Of a DNA stretch of 64,000 nt, positions 1 through 7,359 are shown piece after piece (position 1 is the first letter of the stretch; every line of letters begins with the position of its first letter). Under the pieces are notes generated by a model. The model was not told the DNA's origin and ran no database searches. It was given only the letters and a program-made list of their open reading frames with translations. This DNA is from Veillonella sp. 3310 (lineage in GTDB: Bacteria; Bacillota; Negativicutes; Veillonellales; Veillonellaceae). Made by a program: the position numbers and the translations under genes. Where the stretch lies: assembly GCF_003999875.1 (NCBI RefSeq), contig NZ_RQVJ01000004.1, positions 1-64,000 on the forward strand. The letters run 5' to 3'.

Positions 1-2
1 TA

Positions 3-77
3 TGGTGACCCGTGGGGGAATCGAACCCCCGATACCGCCGTGAAAGGGCGGTGTCTTAACCGCTTGACCAACGGGCC
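3..77 (-). tRNA. tRNA-Glu (TTC)
   Basis: Reading the minus strand gives a complete cloverleaf with an encoded CCA end. The anticodon loop CTTTCAC sits between paired CCGCC and GGCGG and gives TTC, so the tRNA decodes glutamate. It is the last gene of a four-tRNA minus-strand cluster. An identical copy lies at 27908-27982. Confidence 0.96.
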
Positions 78-89
78 ATGTTGTGTAAG

Positions 90-165
90 TGGTGACCCAC
101 CCGCGACTCGAACGCGGGACACCCTGATTAAAAGTCAGGTGCTCTGCCAACTGAGCTAGTGGGTC
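90..165 (-). tRNA. tRNA-Lys (TTT)
   Basis: The minus strand folds as a tRNA starting GACCCACTAG and ending GTGGGTCACCA. The anticodon loop CTTTTAA between CCTGA and TCAGG gives TTT, lysine. CCA is encoded. It lies 12 bp upstream of tRNA-Glu in the same transcription unit. Confidence 0.96.
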
Positions 166-192
166 ATGATAGTGTACTAACCGAAAGTAAGT

Positions 193-268
193 TGGCTCCT
201 CGAGTAGGACTCGAACCTACGACCGATCGGTTAACAGCCGATTGCTCTACCTGCTGAGCTATCGAGGA
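193..268 (-). tRNA. tRNA-Asn (GTT)
   Basis: The minus-strand cloverleaf has anticodon loop CTGTTAA between ATCGG and CCGAT, giving GTT, asparagine. The CCA end is encoded. An identical gene occurs at 27988-28063. Confidence 0.96.
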
Positions 269-278
269 ATGAACAAAC

Positions 279-353
279 TGGAGCGGAAAACGAGATTCGA
301 ACTCGCGACCCCCGCCTTGGCAAGGCGGTGCTCTACCGCTGAGCTATTTCCGC
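279..353 (-). tRNA. tRNA-Gly (GCC)
   Basis: The minus-strand cloverleaf begins GCGGAAATAG and ends TTCCGCTCCA. The anticodon loop TTGCCAA between CCGCC and GGCGG gives GCC, glycine. This is the promoter-proximal gene of the cluster. Confidence 0.96.
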
Positions 354-395
354 ACGAATGCAATCCATGTTTTTCTTTCTTGCGACTGCTCATTT

Positions 396-425
396 ATAAT
401 ACCAAAAAATTTAGATAGTTGTCAA
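396..425 (-). promoter_or_regulatory. promoter of the tRNA cluster
   Basis: On the minus strand TTGACA (420-425) is followed after 18 bp by TATTAT (396-401). It lies about 45 bp upstream of tRNA-Gly with no gene between, as expected for a stable-RNA promoter. Confidence 0.75.
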
Positions 426-562
426 CAAAATTTTTAAAATATTTTTTACCCGGTCTATAGTAGTCAAACATTTGTAACACAACCTGTGAAAAGGGCTATT
501 TATATAGATAGTGATTCCCCTATTACAAGCGGAATAACTCCCTGTGCATAATCTATCAAAAA

Positions 563-606
563 AAGTTGCAGCAAAATATAACCTATATATTTTGCTGCAA
601 CTTTTA
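563..606. terminator. bidirectional intrinsic terminator
   Basis: A near-perfect hairpin: AAAAGTTGCAGCAAAATATA pairs with its complement around a short loop, with T-runs on both sides. It lies directly after the stop codon of the HepT-like gene (610-990, minus strand) and most likely ends that transcript. Confidence 0.85.
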
Positions 607-609
607 GTG

Positions 610-990
610 TTATTTGTTACCGGAATCTATCCCATATTCCTCTTTCAATATAGATATCACCTTCTCTTTAATGTCCGGTAGTGTCTCATAGCAGAGGCTC
701 CAAACTGGTCTTTTACCAAATTTGTACTCATAGGAAACAAGATACGGAATGGCAGCAATCAGATTCCAAGATAAGTCCTGATGTTTCATTTTAAACTCTT
801 CTGACGTTCTGGTCAGATATGTCCCAATGAAATGTAATTTCCAAGCAATTCCATCTTCTACCATATCATCCATGAATGTATCATCAGTAAGCAGCTCGCC
901 CTGTTCGCCTCGTCCTTTATATCGTTCCACCGACGCATCCAGCTTATGGATTAACTCCAACGTATCTACTAGTAGCTTTTTATTATCCAT
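610..990 (-). CDS. degenerate HepT-like (DUF86 fold) protein
   Basis: A 126-aa all-helical protein. The central segment and the C-terminal LPDIKEKVISIL resemble the HepT/DUF86 family. HepT proteins are HEPN-type toxins that pair with MNT nucleotidyltransferase antitoxins, and their RNase motif is Rx4HxY. At the equivalent place (residues 82-89, PYLVSYEY) the Arg is Pro and the His is Tyr; only the last Tyr remains, so RNase activity looks lost. No MNT partner is adjacent. The start is taken as ATG at 988-990, 5 nt after AGGGG. A GTG two codons upstream would leave no spacing. The family call comes from pattern resemblance only. Confidence 0.55.
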   Translation of the reverse strand: MDNKKLLVDTLELIHKLDASVERYKGRGEQGELLTDDTFMDDMVEDGIAWKLHFIGTYLTRTSEEFKMKHQDLSWNLIAAIPYLVSYEYKFGKRPVWSLCYETLPDIKEKVISILKEEYGIDSGNK

Positions 991-1044
991 ACACACCCCT
1001 ACATATGAATTGTATATCTACATATTGTTTGAAAGTAGTACTTC

Positions 1045-2109
1045 TTACCGTCCGTCTTGGCGTTCTGACCCTGGTCCATCGACGGCTACGTTTACGCTAG
1101 CTTCACCGAATGTTTTCATGTCGTTCAGCATGTGCATGCCCGCATCCAGAACCGATAGCCCCATAGTAGAACCTAAGGCTTCATCCATTTCAAAGCCGTA
1201 GAATAGATGTGGCTGAATACCTAAATATTTCATTTGCGCTTTTTGCACAGGTTCTCCCATATGAACAGATGGGAACACGTAATCCATGACCGCTTCGTTG
1301 ATGCATTTCGCAGCGAGTACGGCTGCGCCTGTTTCTGCTGTGTCGAAAACTACCGCCATGCGATGGCTTGCCGCCCCTAGGATAAGTCCTGTTAAGACCA
1401 CCACGTCTGGAGATCCTACGGTCGCCAACACATGGGCTCCGTCTTGGCTAGGCAATTGGTGTTCTGCCAAACTGGCCGTCAATTGTTTTGCTTTTTCTTG
1501 AATGCTTAAAGTACAATTATTTTCTGTCAACAACTCTGCCATCGGATATCCTGTGATTCCTGCTGTCACCGCCAAGGCTGAAAGTAAGCTTCTTTCACCG
1601 ACAGTACCGATAGCGATGGTTTGGTACCCTTTTTCACTCAATTCATCGGCTAAGCCAAAGCCTAATTCTAAACCTCGTTCTACGATATCAGGTGTCAACG
1701 CCGCATGCATACGGAAAAATTTAGAACCTTTCGCTAGTTTATGTTGGCGGACCCCTTTGATATGACTAGTATCCAATTCTAGACCAGCATCTACTAAGAA
1801 CACATGAGCCCCGATTTTCTTTGCTGCTCCATGGGTTGCAGAGTGACCAGATGCCAATCGTTCCATAGCTTGTAAGCTTTCTACGCCATGCGTTTGGTTT
1901 TGTGGTCCATCCACAGCGATGTCGGCACCAACGATGACAACAGCATGACGAAGGTGGTTCGGTTTTTCTTCTTTCAGAATCCCTGCGATACGTTCTGTAA
2001 TACCTTCCAAGCGCGCCAAGGAATACAATGGTTTTGTTAGATTGTCGATGCGCAAACGGCATTCCTCCATAGACGGTTTATGCAATGGTTCGATGACAAA
2101 ATTACGCAT
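1045..2109 (-). CDS. CobT-family phosphoribosyltransferase, second paralogue (ArsB-like?)
   Basis: A 354-aa member of the nicotinate-nucleotide:dimethylbenzimidazole phosphoribosyltransferase family, which makes the alpha-riboside of the cobamide lower ligand. The C-terminal signature, GEGTGA in standard CobT, reads DEALGS here; the glutamate remains at about residue 310 but its surroundings are divergent. The start is ATG at 2107-2109 behind AGGAGGTG, and it overlaps the upstream paralogue by 8 bp, which indicates translational coupling. Tandem divergent paralogues match the ArsA/ArsB pair described in Sporomusa, which activates phenolic as well as benzimidazole bases. That assignment is inferred from arrangement and family, not from a search. 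A nicotinate-type substrate for some other pathway is the alternative. Confidence 0.75.
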   Translation of the reverse strand: MRNFVIEPLHKPSMEECRLRIDNLTKPLYSLARLEGITERIAGILKEEKPNHLRHAVVIVGADIAVDGPQNQTHGVESLQAMERLASGHSATHGAAKKIGAHVFLVDAGLELDTSHIKGVRQHKLAKGSKFFRMHAALTPDIVERGLELGFGLADELSEKGYQTIAIGTVGERSLLSALAVTAGITGYPMAELLTENNCTLSIQEKAKQLTASLAEHQLPSQDGAHVLATVGSPDVVVLTGLILGAASHRMAVVFDTAETGAAVLAAKCINEAVMDYVFPSVHMGEPVQKAQMKYLGIQPHLFYGFEMDEALGSTMGLSVLDAGMHMLNDMKTFGEASVNVAVDGPGSERQDGR

Positions 2110-3148
2110 GGTGCTCACCTCCTGCAACTTCGTGGAACATGTCCACGGCTAAGTTCAACATTTGCATTTGCATAGACCCTCCAGTGGCCTCACCGAGACA
2201 GAATCCAAGGTCTACATAGGCTTCGAGGCCCAATGTTTTCAACGCATCTTTGTGAGCTTTTTCAGCCGACAAATGGGATGCCATCACGTAATCCATGGTG
2301 TGCGGGTTCATAGCGTGTGCAATGAGGGCGCAGGCTGTGGTGTTAAATCCGTCGATGACCACCAATGCATGATTCGCTGCCGCCCCTAGGATAACACCTA
2401 CTAGGCAAGCGAACTCTAACCCTCCTACGGCAGACAAAATGCCCAATCCGTCTGTGGCTGGAATATCCGCATATTTCACTAACGCATCGTAAACGACTTT
2501 TTGTTTTACTTTCAATCGTTCGTCTGAAATATTCGTACCTCGTCCCGTTGCTTCATCCGCTGAAAGTCCAGAGAACTTTGCTGTGATCACCGCACTAGAC
2601 GTAGTATTACCGATACCCATTTCGCCCACTAGGAAGGTGTTAAAGCCTTCTTTCACTTTTTCTTCTACGAAAGCGATACCTACCTCCACAGCTTCGATGG
2701 CTTTCTCCATAGGCATAGCCGGTTCTTCTAACATGTTATTCGTACCATTAGGCATTACCTTACGATGGTGTAAACCTGGCACAGCGGACATATCCGCCGC
2801 CACCCCTACGTCGATGACTTCAATTTGAGCGCCACAATAGTTCGCCAACGCATTGGCTGCAGCACCTTTTGGAATCAAGTAGTTCATAGTCATATGCACC
2901 GTTACCTCTTGTGGGTAGGCACTGACACCGATTTTTGCCACACCATGGTCACCAGAGGCGATGATCATACAAGGCTTAGGAGCTGTTGGATTCGGTTGAT
3001 TCGTCGCCGCTGCATAATGCTCTACCATGGTCGCTAACTTACCATACGAACCATATGGAGTCCCCTTACTCCACTGTTCCCCAATTGCTCGTTCAATCTC
3101 TTTATTCCGCGGCACAATGCGCGCCAACGTACTTTCATATAAACTCAT
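2102..3148 (-). CDS. cobT: CobT-family phosphoribosyltransferase, first paralogue (ArsA-like?)
   Basis: A 348-aa protein close to canonical CobT in length. The C-terminal motif is GEATGG (about residues 319-324), retaining the glutamate that acts as general base in CobT. The N-terminal region carries SGDHGVAKIGVSAYP, typical of the family. Its likely role is to activate a cobamide lower-ligand base by transfer to phosphoribose. Start: ATG at 3146-3148, 4 nt after AGGAGG, in preference to an upstream in-frame ATG with no such site. It is the first gene of a two-gene operon with the paralogue at 1045-2109 and has its own promoter (3220-3248). Confidence 0.85.
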   Translation of the reverse strand: MSLYESTLARIVPRNKEIERAIGEQWSKGTPYGSYGKLATMVEHYAAATNQPNPTAPKPCMIIASGDHGVAKIGVSAYPQEVTVHMTMNYLIPKGAAANALANYCGAQIEVIDVGVAADMSAVPGLHHRKVMPNGTNNMLEEPAMPMEKAIEAVEVGIAFVEEKVKEGFNTFLVGEMGIGNTTSSAVITAKFSGLSADEATGRGTNISDERLKVKQKVVYDALVKYADIPATDGLGILSAVGGLEFACLVGVILGAAANHALVVIDGFNTTACALIAHAMNPHTMDYVMASHLSAEKAHKDALKTLGLEAYVDLGFCLGEATGGSMQMQMLNLAVDMFHEVAGGEHHA

Positions 3149-3182
3149 ACGTCCTCCTATGTGAAACCCATCATAAGAATAC

Positions 3183-3207
3183 AAAAAAGCATAGCCCTAG
3201 ACTATGC
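3183..3207 (-). terminator. leader hairpin with T-tract ahead of cobT
   Basis: On the minus strand GCATAG, an 7-nt loop and CTATGC are followed by TTTTTT. The hairpin starts only a few bases after the predicted transcription start of the cobT operon and 35 bp before its start codon. Its form is that of an intrinsic terminator, so it could attenuate the operon or stabilise its 5' end. Confidence 0.6.
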
Positions 3208-3219
3208 CAAGTTGATTCC

Positions 3220-3248
3220 ATTATAAAGTATTTTTTGATCAGTTTCAA
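3220..3248 (-). promoter_or_regulatory. promoter of the cobT pair
   Basis: On the minus strand TTGAAA (3243-3248), a 17-bp spacer and TATAAT (3220-3225). The -35 lies inside the outer inverted repeat of the palindromic element at 3242-3383, so the element may have supplied it. Confidence 0.8.
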
Positions 3249-3383
3249 TTTTTATATTCATTTTGTTTTTGGAGTGGAGTCGCCCACATGTATGTTGTAA
3301 AAACTGCCCTCCGCGAAAGTTTTGACAACATACATGCGGGCTTCCGATACAATAGCATAGATGAAACTATAAAAATTGAAACA
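3242..3383. repeat. palindromic element, family A, copy 1
   Basis: The ends are 15-bp inverted repeats: GTTTCAATTTTTATA at 3242-3256 and TATAAAAATTGAAAC at 3369-3383. Inside is a second long palindrome, in which a CATGTATGTTGT arm pairs with ACAACATACATG. At its centre, read on the minus strand, is AAAACTTTCGCGGAGGGCAG. The same centre recurs in both units at 4001-4285. The nested structure and flanking repeats resemble a miniature mobile element. Confidence 0.7.
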
Positions 3384-3411
3384 GACCCGGGGAAAATAAG
3401 CGGGAAGAGAG

Positions 3412-3681
3412 TTACTTGTTTTTGTATACTTCACGTCTATGTGCTACTTCTACTATAAAAATAGTAACTTCTGTATCATTAATTTCCGCAAATAATCGAT
3501 AATCTCCTACTCTATATCGCCATACGCCAGAAAGATTTCCTGTTAGCATTTTTCCGTGGATTCTAGGATCTAATGTACCTACTAAATATTTCAAAACCCA
3601 ATGTTTTATCATCCTTGCTATGGATGGGTCTAACTTTTTAATTTGCTTTATAGCATGTTCTGAAAATTTAACCGAAAACAC
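3412..3681 (-). CDS. RelE/ParE-superfamily toxin
   Basis: An 89-aa basic protein with the RelE-type pattern: an N-terminal SVKFSEHAIKQIKKLDPSI helix pair, LTGNLSGVWRYRVGDYRLFAEI in the core strands, and VEVAHRREVYKNK at the end. Family members cleave ribosome-bound mRNA. The likely start is GTG at 3679-3681, 11 nt after AAGGAG and overlapping the antitoxin stop codon by one base. A TTG seven codons upstream would lie within the antitoxin gene. It forms a two-gene operon with 3681-3908. Confidence 0.88.
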   Translation of the reverse strand: MFSVKFSEHAIKQIKKLDPSIARMIKHWVLKYLVGTLDPRIHGKMLTGNLSGVWRYRVGDYRLFAEINDTEVTIFIVEVAHRREVYKNK

Positions 3682-3908
3682 TAGATACCAAGCTCCTTCC
3701 AAACCTCTTCATGATCATAAACTTTTCCATTATGAAGTTCTCGTCTTGCCTTTAAAATGCGTTCCTCATTAATTTTCAATTCATCCTCAATCGTATCTAG
3801 CACTAGATTACGAATAAAGGAAGATACATTTAAGTTATTAGCAGCCACATACGCTTGAATCATTTGGCTCTCATCTTCAGATAAACGTAAAGAAATGGTA
3901 GTAGCCAT
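3681..3908 (-). CDS. ribbon-helix-helix antitoxin (RelB/DUF6290-like)
   Basis: A 75-aa protein. The N-terminal half, TTISLRLSEDESQMIQAYV, is a ribbon-helix-helix DNA-binding motif (strand, then two helices). The acidic C-terminal tail, ending EEVWKELGI, should wrap and neutralise the toxin. ATG follows AAGGAGGGAG. The gene is first in its operon, the usual order for RelBE modules, and probably represses its own promoter through the operator at 3925-3951. Confidence 0.88.
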   Translation of the reverse strand: MATTISLRLSEDESQMIQAYVAANNLNVSSFIRNLVLDTIEDELKINEERILKARRELHNGKVYDHEEVWKELGI

Positions 3909-3924
3909 AAATCTCCCTCCTTTT

Positions 3925-3978
3925 TGTAATACAAGTAATACCTCAATTACAGTATATCACATAAACACCCTCAGTCAA
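3925..3978 (-). promoter_or_regulatory. toxin-antitoxin promoter with operator
   Basis: On the minus strand TTGACT (3973-3978), a 16-bp spacer and TATACT (3951-3956). Immediately downstream, 3925-3951 holds overlapping GTAAT...ATTAC inverted repeats, the kind of paired operator a ribbon-helix-helix antitoxin binds to autorepress. Confidence 0.75.
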
Positions 3979-4000
3979 GAAAATCACACACTCTTTAATC

Positions 4001-4285
4001 GGAGCTCAAACCACATCCTGCTCCCTCCAGGTCGCCCACCGCTCGGAGCGGTCTAAATTTCTACCCCTCTATAAACGCAAAGAAGCCCCCATGTGTTTCG
4101 TCAAAAACTTTCACGTAGGGCAGTTTTCGGGGCCTACATGGGGGGCTCAAAATCACATTCTTTCCCTCTAGGGAGCCCCGCTCAGAGCAGTTTAAATTCC
4201 TTCCTCTAATAAGCGCAAAGGAGCCCCCATGTGTTCTGTCAAAAACTTTCGCGTAGGGCAGTTTTTGCGGAATACATGGGGGCTC
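4001..4285. repeat. tandem pair of family A palindromic units
   Basis: Two related units of about 140 bp (4001-4144 and 4145-4285). Each has a small hairpin (CCGCTCGGAGCGG in the first, weaker in the second), an A/T-rich linker and a long palindrome whose arms are CCCCCATGT and ACATGGGGG. The centre of each is AAAACTTTC(A/G)CGTAGGGCAG, shared with copy 1 at 3242-3383 in the opposite orientation. The pair fills the gap between the MATE gene and the antitoxin promoter. Confidence 0.8.
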
Positions 4286-4311
4286 CTCCCCACACTTTCA
4301 CGATATGGAAT

Positions 4312-5655
4312 TTAAACCGATATGAGCGAACGACCTCTCCATTTTCCTGACTGCCACCGCCACATGAATATGAGCGCCCGTATGATTTCATCAATAGCCA
4401 TAGCAATCCACACGCCTACGAGTCCCCATCCAAGGACGATGCCAAAGTAATAGGACAAGGTCACAGCGAACATCCACATGCCAAAGACACCTACGAACAC
4501 AGGAATCCGAATATCTCCCGCCGCTTGCAAGCATTGCACCAACACAATGTTAGCGCCACGTCCAATTTCCAAGAATATTTCGATGAACAAAACGGCTTTC
4601 GCCAAATCGATAATCTCCTGATTATCCGTCACAAGGCGCATCACAGGTTCACAGGCAAAGTAAAAGAAGGTGCTCAATCCCACGCCAATAGAAACGCCTG
4701 CTGCTGTTGTGAGCCACACACGACGAGACACCTCTTCTTCTCGTTTAGCTCCCATGAGGAACCCTACCACAATTTGTGCTGCATTAGCCAAGGCAATGGT
4801 GTACATATAGCAGAAGGTAGCGATGATATACACATATACTTTTGTTGTAATCACCACGAGCCCCATAAGGTTCACCATTTTCATAATCACTGTCTGTGAC
4901 ATTTGGTACGATAAAGTTTCCCCACCAGAAGGAACAGAAATAAACAACAACTGTCGTAACGTTTCCCACCGGAATGGGCGCAAATAGTCCACTTTCAGAC
5001 GAGCAGTCAACAAGGATTGATGGCACCAGATGATAAGACCTAGTCCCAACGCCTTGCTAATGACCGTCGACAAGGATACCCCTAGTACGCCCATGCTTGG
5101 AATTGGTCCCCAACCGTAGATAAGGGCGTAGTTCAAGATAATATGGACCACATTCATGACGAGAGCAATCCACATGGCAATACGTGGCATGGAATGTCCC
5201 CGGAACATCGCTACATAGGTCGTATAAATCCCTGTAACAGGAATGCTAGCTGCCACGATATTCAAATAGAGCGTCGTTTCTTCCATAATCTCCGGTGGTA
5301 CACCAAGCCATTCGCATAAAGTTTGATGAAAGATAATCACCACAGCCCCTGCGATAGCACTAAATAACGTATGAAAGACTACGCTAATGGTATACACTTC
5401 ATCAATTTTATCAGGCCGTTTAGCCCCCAAATATTGGGCAATCAAAATGGTGGTGGCTGTACTCATAACAATGAGCAAGAACAAGATTACATTAATAATC
5501 TGGTTCGCATTGGCTACGGCTGCCACTGCTGTTTCTGCATATTGACTAAGCATGAATTGGTCTACATTACCCAATAACATCTGTAAAAATAATTCTATAA
5601 AGATAGGGACACTAAGTGCCCCTACAGATAAGGATATGCTTTTTGTTACTTTCAT
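4312..5655 (-). CDS. MATE family efflux transporter
   Basis: A 447-aa polytopic membrane protein with about 12 predicted membrane segments in two similar halves, as in the MATE (multidrug and toxic compound extrusion) family. The opening SVGALSVPIFIELFLQMLLGNVDQFMLSQY is characteristic. It should export cationic compounds by Na+ or H+ antiport at the inner membrane; the substrate is not readable from sequence. It overlaps the upstream gene 5652-6071 by 4 bp (ATGA), so the two are probably co-translated. Confidence 0.9.
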   Translation of the reverse strand: MKVTKSISLSVGALSVPIFIELFLQMLLGNVDQFMLSQYAETAVAAVANANQIINVILFLLIVMSTATTILIAQYLGAKRPDKIDEVYTISVVFHTLFSAIAGAVVIIFHQTLCEWLGVPPEIMEETTLYLNIVAASIPVTGIYTTYVAMFRGHSMPRIAMWIALVMNVVHIILNYALIYGWGPIPSMGVLGVSLSTVISKALGLGLIIWCHQSLLTARLKVDYLRPFRWETLRQLLFISVPSGGETLSYQMSQTVIMKMVNLMGLVVITTKVYVYIIATFCYMYTIALANAAQIVVGFLMGAKREEEVSRRVWLTTAAGVSIGVGLSTFFYFACEPVMRLVTDNQEIIDLAKAVLFIEIFLEIGRGANIVLVQCLQAAGDIRIPVFVGVFGMWMFAVTLSYYFGIVLGWGLVGVWIAMAIDEIIRALIFMWRWQSGKWRGRSLISV

Positions 5656-6071
5656 TCTACTTCGTATTCAACTTTCTCTAATGCACCGTTCTCCACTAAA
5701 GATTCCCAGCTCGCTACTAAGCGATAGCGGGCTTCTACTTCCGCCTCTTTCCAATGTTCCCCTTCAGGGAACCATTCGCTTGGCACCTTACTACATTTAG
5801 TGAAATTTAAGGTATATCCCATAGAGCACACTTCTTTAGATGCCCACCAGGCTCCTACACGGTCGCGGCTATCTAAATAGACCGAGTCTAAGCCGGTTTC
5901 CGCTACCCAAGACATAATTTCTGACCAATATTCTTCTGGAACTACACTATTAACCAATGTTTCTTGTAAGGCTTGATTCGCCACTTCTAAAGGGTTTTCC
6001 ACCCCTACACCTGGTGTATTTTGCACTTCCTCTAGCACTTGGTCTACAATATTTTGTGCTGTGTCTGTCAT
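5652..6071 (-). CDS. hypothetical acidic protein
   Basis: A 139-aa soluble, acidic protein with no signal peptide or membrane segment. It is rich in Glu and Trp, with a helical N-terminal third and a cysteine pair in the middle (EVCSMGYTLNFTKCSK). I do not recognise a family. It has a good ribosome binding site and overlaps the MATE transporter gene by 4 bp, so it is probably a real gene in that operon. Confidence 0.6.
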   Translation of the reverse strand: MTDTAQNIVDQVLEEVQNTPGVGVENPLEVANQALQETLVNSVVPEEYWSEIMSWVAETGLDSVYLDSRDRVGAWWASKEVCSMGYTLNFTKCSKVPSEWFPEGEHWKEAEVEARYRLVASWESLVENGALEKVEYEVE

Positions 6072-6181
6072 ACTATCGCTCCTTTCTATGTATCCGTTCT
6101 ATATATACTTTGCCCTATATTTCCAGAGCTTGTAATATATCTTTGAAAGATTCCCTTATTATACATAATACTATACTACAT

Positions 6182-7063
6182 CTATTTTTTATCTATAGTC
6201 AAACTTGGCAAGCGGTCACGAATTTCTTTTCCTCGTGTTAAATACTGCCCCAATCCATCACCATTATCATCGGCTTGAAGTAAGGCTTTCACCACTTCTA
6301 GTTCCTGCTCCACCTTATGAATAGCCTCTAATACATTATGGCGATTGCCATAGATAATCTCCTGCCACATGCTCGGCAAACCACTGGCAGTACGGGTGCT
6401 ATCTCGTAAACCTCCAGCAGACAAGCTCATGCGCTTATCTCCCAGCTCGTCTCCGCCTACAGCAGTAATCATGACAGATGCCAGCATATGCGGCATATGG
6501 CTCACCATGGCCAAGCACCCATCGTGGCGTTTCATATCCACGTATTCAATACGAGATCCCACAGCACGGCCCATGTCAGCTAACTCCTGCGCCACTGTGG
6601 CATCGTAGGCTGGCTGCTTCTCATCTTCTAGGACAATCCATCCCATCTTTTGAAATAAGTCTTTATGAGCTTCTTCATAACCGCCTTTTTCAGAACCTGC
6701 CATAGGATGTACAGATACGAAGTGCACACCTTCAGGAATATACGCATACACAGTATTGGCAAATTCATCTTTTGCACTGGACACATCGGTCACCACTTGT
6801 CCTGGTCGGAAATGATGAGCTACTTTCACAAAAAGTTCGCTATTCGTTTGCGGTGGCAAGGCAAATACAACAATATCTGCACCCTCAATCACTGCTTCCA
6901 CCGCCGTGAAAGCCTGCGACACACAGCCATCAGCCAGCGCTATATCACAAATTTCCTGTCGTCGGGCATAGCCAATGACATCGTATGTTGTATATGCTCG
7001 CAATGCTTTCGCCAAGGACGCCCCTAGCAATCCTAATCCAATAATGCCAACCGTTCGTGCCAT
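6182..7063 (-). CDS. tyrA: prephenate dehydrogenase
   Basis: A 293-aa enzyme converting prephenate to 4-hydroxyphenylpyruvate with NAD(P)+ in tyrosine synthesis. The N-terminus has the Rossmann motif GIIGLGLLG. The substrate region has SVHPMAGSEKGG, and SHMPHMLASV is the conserved helical segment. The length matches the catalytic domain alone: there is no chorismate mutase and no ACT domain, so feedback control by tyrosine through ACT is not expected. No other aromatic-pathway gene is adjacent. Confidence 0.92.
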   Translation of the reverse strand: MARTVGIIGLGLLGASLAKALRAYTTYDVIGYARRQEICDIALADGCVSQAFTAVEAVIEGADIVVFALPPQTNSELFVKVAHHFRPGQVVTDVSSAKDEFANTVYAYIPEGVHFVSVHPMAGSEKGGYEEAHKDLFQKMGWIVLEDEKQPAYDATVAQELADMGRAVGSRIEYVDMKRHDGCLAMVSHMPHMLASVMITAVGGDELGDKRMSLSAGGLRDSTRTASGLPSMWQEIIYGNRHNVLEAIHKVEQELEVVKALLQADDNGDGLGQYLTRGKEIRDRLPSLTIDKK

Positions 7064-7359
7064 CTATTCCTCCTACACGTAACCTCGAGAAATGTATCTA
7101 TCTACCCTATACAGGTCCTAAGATGCTCTTAACATCCACACTTACTAATAAGGTACAGCTACTTTTACAAGCATCTGTACCCTTCATTCTGTATTTATTA
7201 GTTCTACCACGAATTATAGATTCGGTCAACTTTTAATTATGCCGAAATATCACTTTATGCGATCATATTTACAACAACATTACCCTCTATAATTGTCCTT
7301 ACCAACTGAATCACACAAGAAAAAGAATCTCGTGCCTTTCTTTTTATATTCCATCTATT

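Noticed and set aside
3149-3411. Cobalamin riboswitch ahead of the cobT pair
   Set aside because: None of the conserved B12-box sequence or expected folds is visible; only a short hairpin with a T-tract is present and the leader is too short.
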